64,000 nucleotides of DNA from UBA1231 sp045123185. Lineage in GTDB: Bacteria; Bacillota_I; Bacilli_A; ML615J-28; CAG-313. The stretch covers positions 25,412-89,411 of the forward strand of contig JBGVIL010000174.1 of the NCBI GenBank assembly GCA_045123185.1, in the 5' to 3' direction. The notes under the pieces are model-generated. The model searched no databases, was not told the DNA's origin, and saw only the letters and a program-made list of their open reading frames with translations. Positions 29,501 through 36,521 of the stretch are shown here, piece after piece. The translations under genes were made by a program, and so were the position numbers. Position 1 is the stretch's first letter, and the number at the start of each line of letters is the position of its first letter.

Positions 29501-29714
29501 CTAGATCAAGTGGCTCCATATAAACTTTATCAGCAATATTTGGATCAGTCATAATAGTTGCAGGATTTGAATTAACCAAAATTACTTCATACCCTTCTTC
29601 TTTTAATGCTAAACAAGCTTGAGTTCCAGCATAGTCAAATTCAGCACCTTGACCAATAACAATTGGTCCAGAGCCAATAACCATTATCTTTTTTAAATCT
29701 GTACGTTTAGGCAT
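26538..29714 (-). CDS. carB: Carbamoyl phosphate synthase large subunit
   Basis: A protein of about 1058 residues with the two homologous halves of CarB. Each has an ATP-grasp domain: GSGPIVIGQGAEFDYAGTQA then ILRPAFTLGGTGGG in the first, GSGPIRIGQGVEFDYTTVHA then LVRPSFVLGGRMM in the second. The MGS-like allosteric domain is at the end. I start at the ATG at 29714, eight bases after GGAGG; it overlaps the last eight bases of carA. Nothing in it looks degraded, so ammonia-driven synthesis should be intact even though CarA lacks its triad. Confidence 0.95.
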   Translation of the reverse strand: MPKRTDLKKIMVIGSGPIVIGQGAEFDYAGTQACLALKEEGYEVILVNSNPATIMTDPNIADKVYMEPLDLENVAKIIRYERPDGLLCSIGGQTGLNLGMQLARKGVLEECRVELLGTKAETIEKAEDRELFKQLCIDLGEPIIESEIATTMDEVLAAVEKIGYPVILRPAFTLGGTGGGFAENEEELIPLAKNALKISPVSQVLVEKSIKGFKEIEFEVMRDKNNTSIVICSMENVDPVGIHTGDSIVVAPAQTLTNKEFSMLRKSALKIIRGLEIEGGCNVQFALDPYSFKYYLIEVNPRVSRSSALASKASGFPIARVSAKIACGLTLDEIDIAATKASFEPTIDYVVTKFPRFPFDKFTTANRSLATQMKATGEVMSIGRTFEESLLKSIRSLENKVNHLELKSLKDKSLDDLMKFIDMHTDERIFAIGEAFRKGASVDDIYMLTKIDRFFLEKLVNIIKLEETLINNKLDLNVLKLAKKMGFADSYIGSVWGLTEIEVYNLRKANNIYPVYKIIDTCAAEYDAYVPYFYSTYESMNESIVTDKKKIIVLGSGPIRIGQGVEFDYTTVHAIWAIREAGYEAIIINNNPETVSTDYTVSDKLYFEPLTFEDVMNVIDYEKPVGVVVALGGQTPINLASRLDQAGVKIFGSSAKSIDLAEDRELFEKAMEEINIPMPKGFGVYTVDEAIKAANEIGYPVLVRPSFVLGGRMMHIVYDEAVLVEKVNEAVQFDSEHPVLVDKYVVGQECEVDAICDGKDVFIPGIMEHIERTGVHSGDSMSVYPPYSLTDEVKQIIIDYTTRIGIKLNMIGLYNIQFIVDKENKVYIIEVNPRSSRTVPFLAKSTGLPVANIATKVMLGYSLKELGYVGVAKNRKRWYVKTPTFSFTKIAGLDAVLSPEMKSTGEAIGYDYSLNRALYKSLKAAGTRVANYGTVLATISDQDKPATLPLIRRFYNLGFNIEATAGTAKFLKEHGIKTRVRGKISDGSEEILDSIKKGYVTYVINTQSEEPGSSNDGSYIRRAAIDNNVAVFTCLDTVKVLLDVLEEITMGISVIDKE

Positions 29715-30798
29715 TTTTACGACCTCCATGTTTCTTCATTAGAGTAATGAACTTTTGATATACATCTTCAGTATTTTGATCAATAATTGTGAATGGTTCA
29801 AATTCAATACTCATTACTTTATTTTTAGAATCTTCAAATCCTTCAACTTCATTAGTAATAACATTTTCATGTGTTACTTTTAATGATGTTCCTTTTAAGC
29901 TTTGACGGTCAATTGTATATAAATGATTTTGAACAGCGATTTCAACTTTACCAGTTTTTAAGTTTCTAACTGGATAGTTACAACCATGATGTCCACATTT
30001 CATTTTTAAGCTTTGTGCGCCATACGCAAGACCAATTAATTGATGACCAAGCCCAACACCAAAAATTGGAAGTACGCCAACAAAACTATTAATTAGTTCT
30101 ATAACTTCTTTTAGGTTTTCGGGATTACCTGGTCCTGATGAAATGAATAATCCATTAGGTTTGTATTTTAAAATTTCTTCTTTAGTTGTATTATATGGGA
30201 AACTAATTACATTACATCCTGCTTTATTTAATCCTTTGATTAAATTAAGTTTTGTGCCTAAGTCAATAACTGCAACATTATACATTGGGTTTGGTGTTCT
30301 TGAATACCAAACTTTTTTTGATGTTACACTTTGTACTAAATTTAATGGTTCATTATATTCATTTAATAAAGCCATACATTCGTCAATTGGTTTTTCAATG
30401 TCACAAATTAATGCTTTCATTGTGCCAAGTTTTTGAACTATTTTCATTAATTCTCTTGTGTCAATACCTTGAATACCACTAACGTTATTTTCATCCATTA
30501 CTTCTTCTAATGTTCTTGTATATCTAAAGTTTGATGGAATTTCATTGTATTCACGTACTACTAAACCTTTAGTACAAATATGTTTTGATTCATAGTCTTC
30601 ATCTGTAAGTCCATAGTTTCCAATTAAAGGATATGTCATACAAACAATTTTAGCTGTATTTGTAGGATCAGAAATAATTTCTTGATAACCAACAACAGCT
30701 GTGTTACAAATAATTTCTGCAACTGTTTCAGTTAAACTACCAAATCCTACTCCTTCAAATACTTGACCATTTTCTAATACTAATTTACGATTATTCAT
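29707..30798 (-). CDS. carA: Carbamoyl phosphate synthase small subunit, glutaminase site lost
   Basis: A 363-residue protein colinear with CarA: N-terminal domain (ENGQVFEGVGFGS, DPTNTAKIVCMTYPLIGNYG, GIQGIDTRELMKI) and a class I amidotransferase domain. The nucleophile elbow reads FGVGLGHQL, with Gly249 where CarA has the catalytic Cys (FGICLGHQL). The usual HPEA box reads EFEPFTII, so the catalytic His and Glu are also gone (Glu334, Phe336). The gene is otherwise complete with no frameshift. It probably acts as a structural or allosteric partner of CarB and cannot use glutamine (inference). The operon neighbours are pyrC and carB. Confidence 0.93.
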   Translation of the reverse strand: MNNRKLVLENGQVFEGVGFGSLTETVAEIICNTAVVGYQEIISDPTNTAKIVCMTYPLIGNYGLTDEDYESKHICTKGLVVREYNEIPSNFRYTRTLEEVMDENNVSGIQGIDTRELMKIVQKLGTMKALICDIEKPIDECMALLNEYNEPLNLVQSVTSKKVWYSRTPNPMYNVAVIDLGTKLNLIKGLNKAGCNVISFPYNTTKEEILKYKPNGLFISSGPGNPENLKEVIELINSFVGVLPIFGVGLGHQLIGLAYGAQSLKMKCGHHGCNYPVRNLKTGKVEIAVQNHLYTIDRQSLKGTSLKVTHENVITNEVEGFEDSKNKVMSIEFEPFTIIDQNTEDVYQKFITLMKKHGGRKNA

Positions 30799-30812
30799 AT
30801 AGCTTGTCTCCT

Positions 30813-32012
30813 TTACTTTTGAAAAACTATTTTTCCATTTACTAATGTATATTTTGGGAAACCGTAAAAACTCATTCCAATAAATGGAGAATTTTTACCT
30901 TTCGATAATATTTCTTCTTTTGTATAAGTGTGTTCGTTTTCAATATCTAGTATTGTAATATCCGCAATACTACCAACATTTAAATTTCTTTTAGGTAAAT
31001 TAAATATCTTAATTGGGTTATACACTAAGATATCTAAAAATCTTTCTAAACTAATTAAATTGGTTTTTACAAAATGTGTATAAATAATAGGTATCATTGT
31101 TTCTGCACCTATAATACCATTTGGACATAAATCATATTCTTTTGCTTTTTCCAGTTCAGTATGCGGTGCATGGTCACTTGCAATCATACAAGCTGTTCCA
31201 TCAAGTAAAGCTTCAACTGTTGCTATTCGATCAGTTTCATCTCTAAGTGGTGGATTCATTTTCCAATTGGCATCTTTAATCATTTCTTTATTTAAAATTA
31301 AATGATGTGGTGCTACTTCACATGTAATTGGATAGCCATCACGCTGTGCTTGTCTAATTGCGTCAAATGATTCTTTAGTTGACATGTGACAGAAATGATA
31401 TCTACAACCAGTTTTTTTAACTAGTTCAATTTCTCTTCTTACTGCAACATATTCACCTTCAGGTAATGTTTTATAAACATTATCTTCAGCATGTGATGCA
31501 ATAGTCAAATTATATTTTTTGGCAAGATTCATTGCATCTTCTAAAATACCTAAATTGTTTACGCCTCTTCCATCATCAGTTAAACCATATACTAAATCTT
31601 TAAATTCATCGATTTTAGCAATTTCTTTATCTTCTTCATTAATAGTAATTGTTCCAAATGGATAGACATTAACTACAGCATCTTTTTTAATTATATCTAA
31701 TTGTTTGTACAAATGCTCTAATGTATCTGGACATGGATTTAAGTTTGGCATTGACATAATTGAAGTTAATCCACCTTTTGCACAAGAAAGGCTACCTGTC
31801 TTAATTGTTTCTTTATTTTCGAAACCTGGTTCTCTTAAATGAACATGAACATCAACTGCACCTGGTATTACAAGCATATTAGTTGCATCAATAGTTTCAC
31901 ATTCTGTTTCAATATTAGAATCTATATAAACAATAATATTATTTTCAATTAAAATATCTTTTTTAATTAACTGATTATTTTCAATTATTTTACCATTCTT
32001 AATTAAGATCAT
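30813..32012 (-). CDS. pyrC: Dihydroorotase
   Basis: A 399-residue amidohydrolase of the type I dihydroorotase group. The zinc motif is DVHVHLREPG near residue 53; the further ligands lie in ASHAEDN, FCHMSTKES and ASDHAPH. It closes carbamoyl aspartate to dihydroorotate. Its ATG overlaps the TGA stop of pyrB (ATGA), so it is translationally coupled. Fourteen bases separate it from carA. Confidence 0.95.
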   Translation of the reverse strand: MILIKNGKIIENNQLIKKDILIENNIIVYIDSNIETECETIDATNMLVIPGAVDVHVHLREPGFENKETIKTGSLSCAKGGLTSIMSMPNLNPCPDTLEHLYKQLDIIKKDAVVNVYPFGTITINEEDKEIAKIDEFKDLVYGLTDDGRGVNNLGILEDAMNLAKKYNLTIASHAEDNVYKTLPEGEYVAVRREIELVKKTGCRYHFCHMSTKESFDAIRQAQRDGYPITCEVAPHHLILNKEMIKDANWKMNPPLRDETDRIATVEALLDGTACMIASDHAPHTELEKAKEYDLCPNGIIGAETMIPIIYTHFVKTNLISLERFLDILVYNPIKIFNLPKRNLNVGSIADITILDIENEHTYTKEEILSKGKNSPFIGMSFYGFPKYTLVNGKIVFQK

Positions 32013-32881
32013 AGTTTTCCTTCCATTGCAAATGAGATTGCAGCCATACGAATATAGACACCATTAGTCATTTGCTTATAAATTCTTGATTTTGCACATT
32101 CCACAACTTCATCAGCAATTTCAACACCTCTGTTTACTGGTGCTGGATGCATAATAATTGCATGTGGTAACATTTCATCAACACGTTTAGTTGTTAATCC
32201 ATACTTTTCATGATACTCTTCAACTGTCATACTCATTGATTCAGAATGTCTTTCAAACTGAACGCGTAATAACATAATTACATCCATTGTTTTAATAGCT
32301 TCATCAAATGGAATATATTTTGCTGAATTATCATTATATTCACTTGGCCCTGAAATGTATACTTCCATACCAAGTCTTTCCATTACTTCAATATTTGTGT
32401 GTGCAACTCTTGAATGAAGGATATCACCAACAATACAACACTTTAAACCTTCAAATTTTCCGAATTCTTCATAAATTGTCATTAAGTCTAAAAGTGATTG
32501 TGTTGGGTGATTACTTTTACCATCTCCACCATTAAATATTGGAATATTAATATTTTCTAGTTCTTTAAAGTATTCATCAACTGAAGATCTAATAACAACA
32601 CCATCAACACCTAATGCTTCAAATGTTCTCACTGTATCATATAGTGTTTCGCCTTTTGCAACACTAGAATTTCTTACATCACAACTTAAAACATTAATAC
32701 CAAGATTAATTAAAGCTGTTTGAAATGAATAATGTGTTCTAGTAGAATTTTCAAAAAAAAGAGTAGCAACTTTCTTATTAGGATATTTAACAACATATCC
32801 ATTTTTTAGTTTAATTGCATACTCTATTAATTCCATGATTTTATTTGTTTCTAAAGCTTTAAGTGTTAATAAACCTTTCAT
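32009..32881 (-). CDS. pyrB: Aspartate carbamoyltransferase, catalytic subunit
   Basis: A 290-residue enzyme with carbamoyl phosphate motif FFENSTRTHYSFQTA near residue 44, the substrate loop segment SVAKGETLYDT, and the family ending HPAPVNRGVEI. It makes carbamoyl aspartate. No pyrI regulatory gene follows, as in Bacillota. It ends TGA, and an in-frame TAA follows two codons later. It is the first gene of the pyr operon after the attenuator leader. Confidence 0.94.
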   Translation of the reverse strand: MKGLLTLKALETNKIMELIEYAIKLKNGYVVKYPNKKVATLFFENSTRTHYSFQTALINLGINVLSCDVRNSSVAKGETLYDTVRTFEALGVDGVVIRSSVDEYFKELENINIPIFNGGDGKSNHPTQSLLDLMTIYEEFGKFEGLKCCIVGDILHSRVAHTNIEVMERLGMEVYISGPSEYNDNSAKYIPFDEAIKTMDVIMLLRVQFERHSESMSMTVEEYHEKYGLTTKRVDEMLPHAIIMHPAPVNRGVEIADEVVECAKSRIYKQMTNGVYIRMAAISFAMEGKL

Positions 32882-32892
32882 AATACACCTCT

Positions 32893-33002
32893 TAAAAAAA
32901 TAGTTTTCAAATCAAAAAGACTTGAAAACTAAGAATTCCAAATTTAATTTAAGTTGTTCTTAGTTTCAAAATTGAACTAAATATACTTTTTGACAAAACA
33001 AC
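32893..33002 (-). promoter_or_regulatory. pyr operon leader: three-state attenuator
   Basis: In the minus-strand transcript a terminator hairpin (arms 32922-32931 and 32901-32910, 10 bp, then seven U) stands just before pyrB. Its 5' arm region (32921-32935) can instead pair with 32957-32970 as an antiterminator. That second segment can in turn pair upstream, 32960-32967 with 32974-32980, and 32953-32958 with 32997-33002, as an anti-antiterminator. The loop does not show the PyrR consensus, and no pyrR is in the operon. No leader peptide with ATG is visible. Confidence 0.72.
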
Positions 33003-33024
33003 CGATATTTTTAATTTTTGTAGT

Positions 33025-33053
33025 ATTATATCACGAATTTCGTTTTTATTCAA
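33025..33053 (-). promoter_or_regulatory. Sigma-A promoter of the pyr operon
   Basis: Minus-strand TTGAAT (33048-33053), 17-base spacer, TATAAT (33025-33030). The start near 33018 gives a leader of about 135 bases. Confidence 0.82.
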
Positions 33054-33086
33054 GGTATTATACATTTTATTTTTTCTAATAAAAAA

Positions 33087-33107
33087 TAGGCTAGATTATC
33101 TAGCCTA
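33087..33107 (-). terminator. Terminator overlapping the end of the ZIP gene
   Basis: A 9-bp perfect inverted repeat (TAGGCTAGA) with loop TTA and six T after it on the minus strand. The stop codon at 33100-33102 is within the stem. Confidence 0.85.
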
Positions 33108-33879
33108 AAAGAACATCTAATATCATCATTAAAGAAAAACCGATTGCGAAACAGATTGTGCCGATATGGGAATGTTTTCCACCAGTCATTTCCGGGATTA
33201 ACTCTTCTACTACAACATAGATCATTGCACCGGCAGCAAAGCTTAATAAATATGGTAAAGCAGGTGTAATAAAACTTGCAAGTAAAAGTGTTAGTAATGC
33301 ACCTAAAGGTTCAACAATACCACTTAAAACACCAAGGATAAAAGTCTTAGACTTTTTTACTCCACAATCAGCCAGTGGCAAAGAAATAATTGCTCCTTCA
33401 GGAAAGTTTTGAACTGCAATACCAATTGCAAGAGCAATAGCCATTGAAATAGGCACAGTACTACCAGTTGATGTGGCTGATGCTAAAACAACACCAACAG
33501 CAATCCCTTCTGGTAAATTATGAAGTGCAACAGCTAAAGCAGTCATTGTTGATTTTTTTAAATTACAACTAGGGCCTTCAACGTCACCAGAATCAATATG
33601 CATGTGTGGAATTACTTTATCAAGTAACATCAAAAACATAAATCCAAGCCAAAGTCCAACTATAACAGGGATAAAAGATAATTTACCCATATTACTTGCG
33701 GCATCAAAAGATGGTAGGATTAAACTCCAAAATGCAGCAGCAATCATTACACCAGCCGCAAAACCACTAAATGCTTTTTGAACATTAGTACTCATTTTCC
33801 CTTTAATAAAAAATACTAATCCAGATCCAAGAACAGTTCCTAAAAAAGGAATCAAAATGCTAAAAATAATATCAAACAT
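33100..33879 (-). CDS. ZIP family divalent metal transporter
   Basis: A 259-residue membrane protein with eight predicted segments, the size of ZupT/GufA-type ZIP proteins. The two metal-binding helices carry ALHNLPEGIAVGV (near residue 120) and AVQNFPEGAIISL (near 155), the classic HNxPEG and QNxPEG motifs. It should import zinc or a related metal. It is divergent from the LytTR gene and has its own terminator in front of the pyr promoter. Confidence 0.92.
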   Translation of the reverse strand: MFDIIFSILIPFLGTVLGSGLVFFIKGKMSTNVQKAFSGFAAGVMIAAAFWSLILPSFDAASNMGKLSFIPVIVGLWLGFMFLMLLDKVIPHMHIDSGDVEGPSCNLKKSTMTALAVALHNLPEGIAVGVVLASATSTGSTVPISMAIALAIGIAVQNFPEGAIISLPLADCGVKKSKTFILGVLSGIVEPLGALLTLLLASFITPALPYLLSFAAGAMIYVVVEELIPEMTGGKHSHIGTICFAIGFSLMMILDVLLG

Positions 33880-33989
33880 ATATATACCTTCCTACTAATA
33901 TCTTATTAAATAATAAAGAACTTGTCAATTTTTTTGCAACAAAACATGAACCAATTAAAACAAAATTTATACCGAATACTTTTGTACAC

Positions 33990-34017
33990 TTGATTATTTA
34001 ATTAAAAATGATATAAT
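33990..34017 (+). promoter_or_regulatory. Promoter of the LytTR/DUF3021 pair
   Basis: TTGATT (33990-33995), 16-base spacer, TATAAT (34012-34017), then TAGGAGG and the ATG at 34038. Confidence 0.75.
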
Positions 34018-34037
34018 AATATTATAGGAGGTCTCTT

Positions 34038-34466
34038 ATGAAATTCAGATTTATCCCACACGAAGAAGACGAAATAATTGCCTATGGCAAAACGAAAAAT
34101 GAATTAATTACCTTAATTGAATCAATATGTATGAATGATGATATAAATATAATAGGTTACTATCAAAATCAAATTAAAGGACTAAATCCGCTCCAAATTG
34201 AGTGTTTTTATACTGAAGATGAAAAAGTATACACTAAATATTTAGGAGTCAAATATCAAATTAAAAAAAGACTATATGAACTTAAAAATATACTAAGTGA
34301 TAACTTTATTTATATTAATCAAGGATGTATTGTCAATATAAATTATATAGATCATTTTGAAATAACACTTGGAGCATCGCTTAAAGCAGTTTTAAAATCT
34401 GGGGATGTTTTCTATGTATCTAGAAGAATGGTAAAACAAGTTAAAGAAAGGATTGGTATTAAGTAA
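34038..34466 (+). CDS. LytTR-domain transcriptional regulator
   Basis: A 142-residue stand-alone LytTR protein without a receiver domain. The C-terminal half (from KVYTKYLGVKYQIKKRLYELKNIL through FIYINQGCIVNINYIDHFE to YVSRRMVKQVKERIG) matches the LytTR DNA-binding fold. Small LytTR genes paired with DUF3021 membrane proteins are a common Bacillota unit; the membrane protein is thought to hold the regulator inactive. Stop and next start overlap as TAATG. Confidence 0.88.
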   Translation: MKFRFIPHEEDEIIAYGKTKNELITLIESICMNDDINIIGYYQNQIKGLNPLQIECFYTEDEKVYTKYLGVKYQIKKRLYELKNILSDNFIYINQGCIVNINYIDHFEITLGASLKAVLKSGDVFYVSRRMVKQVKERIGIK

Positions 34467-34879
34467 TGAAAAAAATAATTAAAGAGTTTCTTACAAGAGG
34501 TCTACTTTGTATGGGCTTTGGACCAATAGTTTATAGTATTGTAATGTTAATATTATATTTATGTAAGGTTGAAACAACAATTAGTATTGTTACACTTTTT
34601 AAAGGAATTATATCAGCTTCTTTTATGGCTTTTATTATTGCAGGGTCATCAATAATTTGGCAGATTGAAAAAATTGGTATCGCTTATCAAATTCTAATAC
34701 ATGGTTTATGTTTATATCTATGTTATTTAATAACATACCTTTTAAATGACTGGTTAAAAAAAGAAGGAATATTAATATTTACTATTGTATTTATAGTAGG
34801 CTATTTAATTATTTGGTTAATTATCTATTTGGTTGAAAGAAGAAAAACAAAGAAATTAAATGAATTAATAAAAAAATAA
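34466..34879 (+). CDS. DUF3021-like membrane protein
   Basis: A 137-residue protein with four hydrophobic segments (about residues 14-34, 44-64, 76-94 and 100-122) and a basic C-terminal tail. It is translationally coupled to the LytTR regulator, the usual setting for DUF3021 proteins, and probably inhibits or tunes it (inference from family context). Confidence 0.82.
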   Translation: MKKIIKEFLTRGLLCMGFGPIVYSIVMLILYLCKVETTISIVTLFKGIISASFMAFIIAGSSIIWQIEKIGIAYQILIHGLCLYLCYLITYLLNDWLKKEGILIFTIVFIVGYLIIWLIIYLVERRKTKKLNELIKK

Positions 34880-34898
34880 GGCAAGATTAAATCTTGTC
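34880..34898. terminator. Bidirectional terminator between convergent genes
   Basis: Inverted repeat GGCAAGATT/AATCTTGTC with one G-T pair, T-rich on both sides. It can stop the plus-strand DUF3021 transcript and the minus-strand serine hydrolase transcript, whose stop codon lies in it. Confidence 0.75.
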
Positions 34899-35867
34899 TT
34901 TTATTAATTCTATTAAATTGTTTTTCATAATCTCTGTATTAATTCCACCTAAATTAGTTAAGAAAATTAAACAGAGATTTAAATCAATTGAAAATAGTAA
35001 TAAAGTATTAGTGCCTATTGTATCACCACAGTGATAATGAATTAAGTTACCATCTACTTCAATTGTTCTAATTCCTAAGCCATAGAAGTTATATTCATCA
35101 TCACCAACATAATTAGGAACTTTCATAACACTAAAGTTAGATGTACTTACTAAGTATTTACACCACTTTTTTAAATCATTAATAGATGAATATAAGCCAC
35201 CATCACCGATGGTTGCGCTACACCAATATTGATCTTTAACATAAAGATTATTCTCATTATCAAGTAAATGTCCATATGCTCTATTTTCAATTTCAGTAAC
35301 ACCTTGAATATTTACTTTTGATTTTAACATCCCAGCTTTTTTAAACACATTGTTTTCAATGTATTCACTTATTGACATTTTACTAACCTTTTCAACAATT
35401 AAACCAAGTAAAATGTATGCTGTATTACTATATTTATATTTAGTTCCTACTTTAAAATAAGTATCATTTGTTGTTTTTAAAAAATCTAGAATATCTTTAT
35501 CTTTAACTTGTGGCTCATCTTCTTTATGTTCCATATCTTCATAATCATAAATACCTGAAGTATGATTTAGTAAATTCCTAATTGTAATATTTTTAAAATA
35601 ATCTGGTAAATCATTAAATATCGTTAAAATATTAGTTTCATAACTAATCTTTTCTTCTTGTATTAAATTCACAATACTAAACGCAATAAACTGTTTAGAA
35701 ACTGATGCTAATCTAAAATTAGTATTAAACGTAATATCTTCACTAAGTTGATCTCTTACTTTACCATTTACTAACTCTAAAGTTTCACCATTGTTATAAT
35801 AATATAATGCGTAACCTTGATTATTACATTTTAAAATGTTTTTAGTAAGTTTTTCAAATATTTTCAT
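34887..35867 (-). CDS. Serine hydrolase of the beta-lactamase (class C/PBP4*) family
   Basis: A 326-residue protein with the three active-site motifs: SVSK at residues 55-58, YSN near residue 145 (KYKYSNTAYILLGL) and HCG near 280 (IHYHCGDTIGTN). No signal peptide is evident, so it seems cytosolic. The family contains esterases and D-aminopeptidases; the substrate is unknown. The gene stands alone with terminators on both sides. Confidence 0.86.
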   Translation of the reverse strand: MKIFEKLTKNILKCNNQGYALYYYNNGETLELVNGKVRDQLSEDITFNTNFRLASVSKQFIAFSIVNLIQEEKISYETNILTIFNDLPDYFKNITIRNLLNHTSGIYDYEDMEHKEDEPQVKDKDILDFLKTTNDTYFKVGTKYKYSNTAYILLGLIVEKVSKMSISEYIENNVFKKAGMLKSKVNIQGVTEIENRAYGHLLDNENNLYVKDQYWCSATIGDGGLYSSINDLKKWCKYLVSTSNFSVMKVPNYVGDDEYNFYGLGIRTIEVDGNLIHYHCGDTIGTNTLLLFSIDLNLCLIFLTNLGGINTEIMKNNLIELIKDKI

Positions 35868-35913
35868 AATTAATACCTCATATAAATTATATCATATTTA
35901 AACTATATAAAGT

Positions 35914-35941
35914 AATAAGACACTTATTTAAGTGTCTTATT
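35914..35941 (-). terminator. Terminator overlapping the end of the 35.9 kb lipoprotein gene
   Basis: A 13-bp perfect inverted repeat (AATAAGACACTTA) with a 2-base spacer. The stop at 35937-35939 is inside; the T run on the distal side is short. Confidence 0.68.
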
Positions 35942-36479
35942 CTGTTTTAAAATATAAAATATTATCAATTATTTCAAATTGAACTTGAATATAAATACCA
36001 TAAGGTTCTTCAAGTTTAGTTCTTTGTTGAACTAAAATATATCCCGAATTAATATCTTCTGGAATTTCGATTTCTAATTCTTCATGATATTTTGGATAAA
36101 AATGATCATAATGAGGAACAACTAAGAAAGAACTATCTTGTGCAACAGTAGACTCATACATTATATCATTAAAGTTATAATATTCAAAATAATAATTATT
36201 TAATTCTTCTTCATTAGAAACAACTGAAATATATAATATTGAATATGAACCTATTGGATGACCATACTTATAACCAGTACCAACAGTCACAGGTATACTT
36301 CTACTTTTTGTCAAATCATATTGTTGATATCTAGTTTCAAAATCAACAACTTCAGTCACTCCAGCATCAGCAGCACTTGGACTTGATTTAACATATACTT
36401 CTCCCCAAGGTTCATATGGCGTAGATTTAAAACACCCTGTCACAAAAAATAATAATACTAACAATAATATTTTTTTCAT
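35937..36479 (-). CDS. Lipoprotein of unknown function
   Basis: A lipoprotein of about 180 residues: MKKILLLVLLFFVTGCFKS with lipobox VTGCF. The mature part begins PYEPWGEVYVKSSPSAADAG and is beta-rich. I use the ATG at 36479, eight bases after AGAGG; two earlier candidate starts overlap that ribosome site. No family recognised. It is followed by its own hairpin. Confidence 0.75.
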   Translation of the reverse strand: MKKILLLVLLFFVTGCFKSTPYEPWGEVYVKSSPSAADAGVTEVVDFETRYQQYDLTKSRSIPVTVGTGYKYGHPIGSYSILYISVVSNEEELNNYYFEYYNFNDIMYESTVAQDSSFLVVPHYDHFYPKYHEELEIEIPEDINSGYILVQQRTKLEEPYGIYIQVQFEIIDNILYFKTE

Positions 36480-36521
36480 TTTCATCACCTCTTACTAAAG
36501 ATAACGAAATAAAACCCAGTT

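Noticed and set aside
29707..30798. carA as a pseudogene
   Set aside because: The frame is full length, the N-terminal domain is well kept and translation is coupled to carB; only catalytic residues changed.
32893..33002. A standard PyrR-binding leader
   Set aside because: The conserved PyrR loop sequence is not visible, so only a generic attenuator is claimed.
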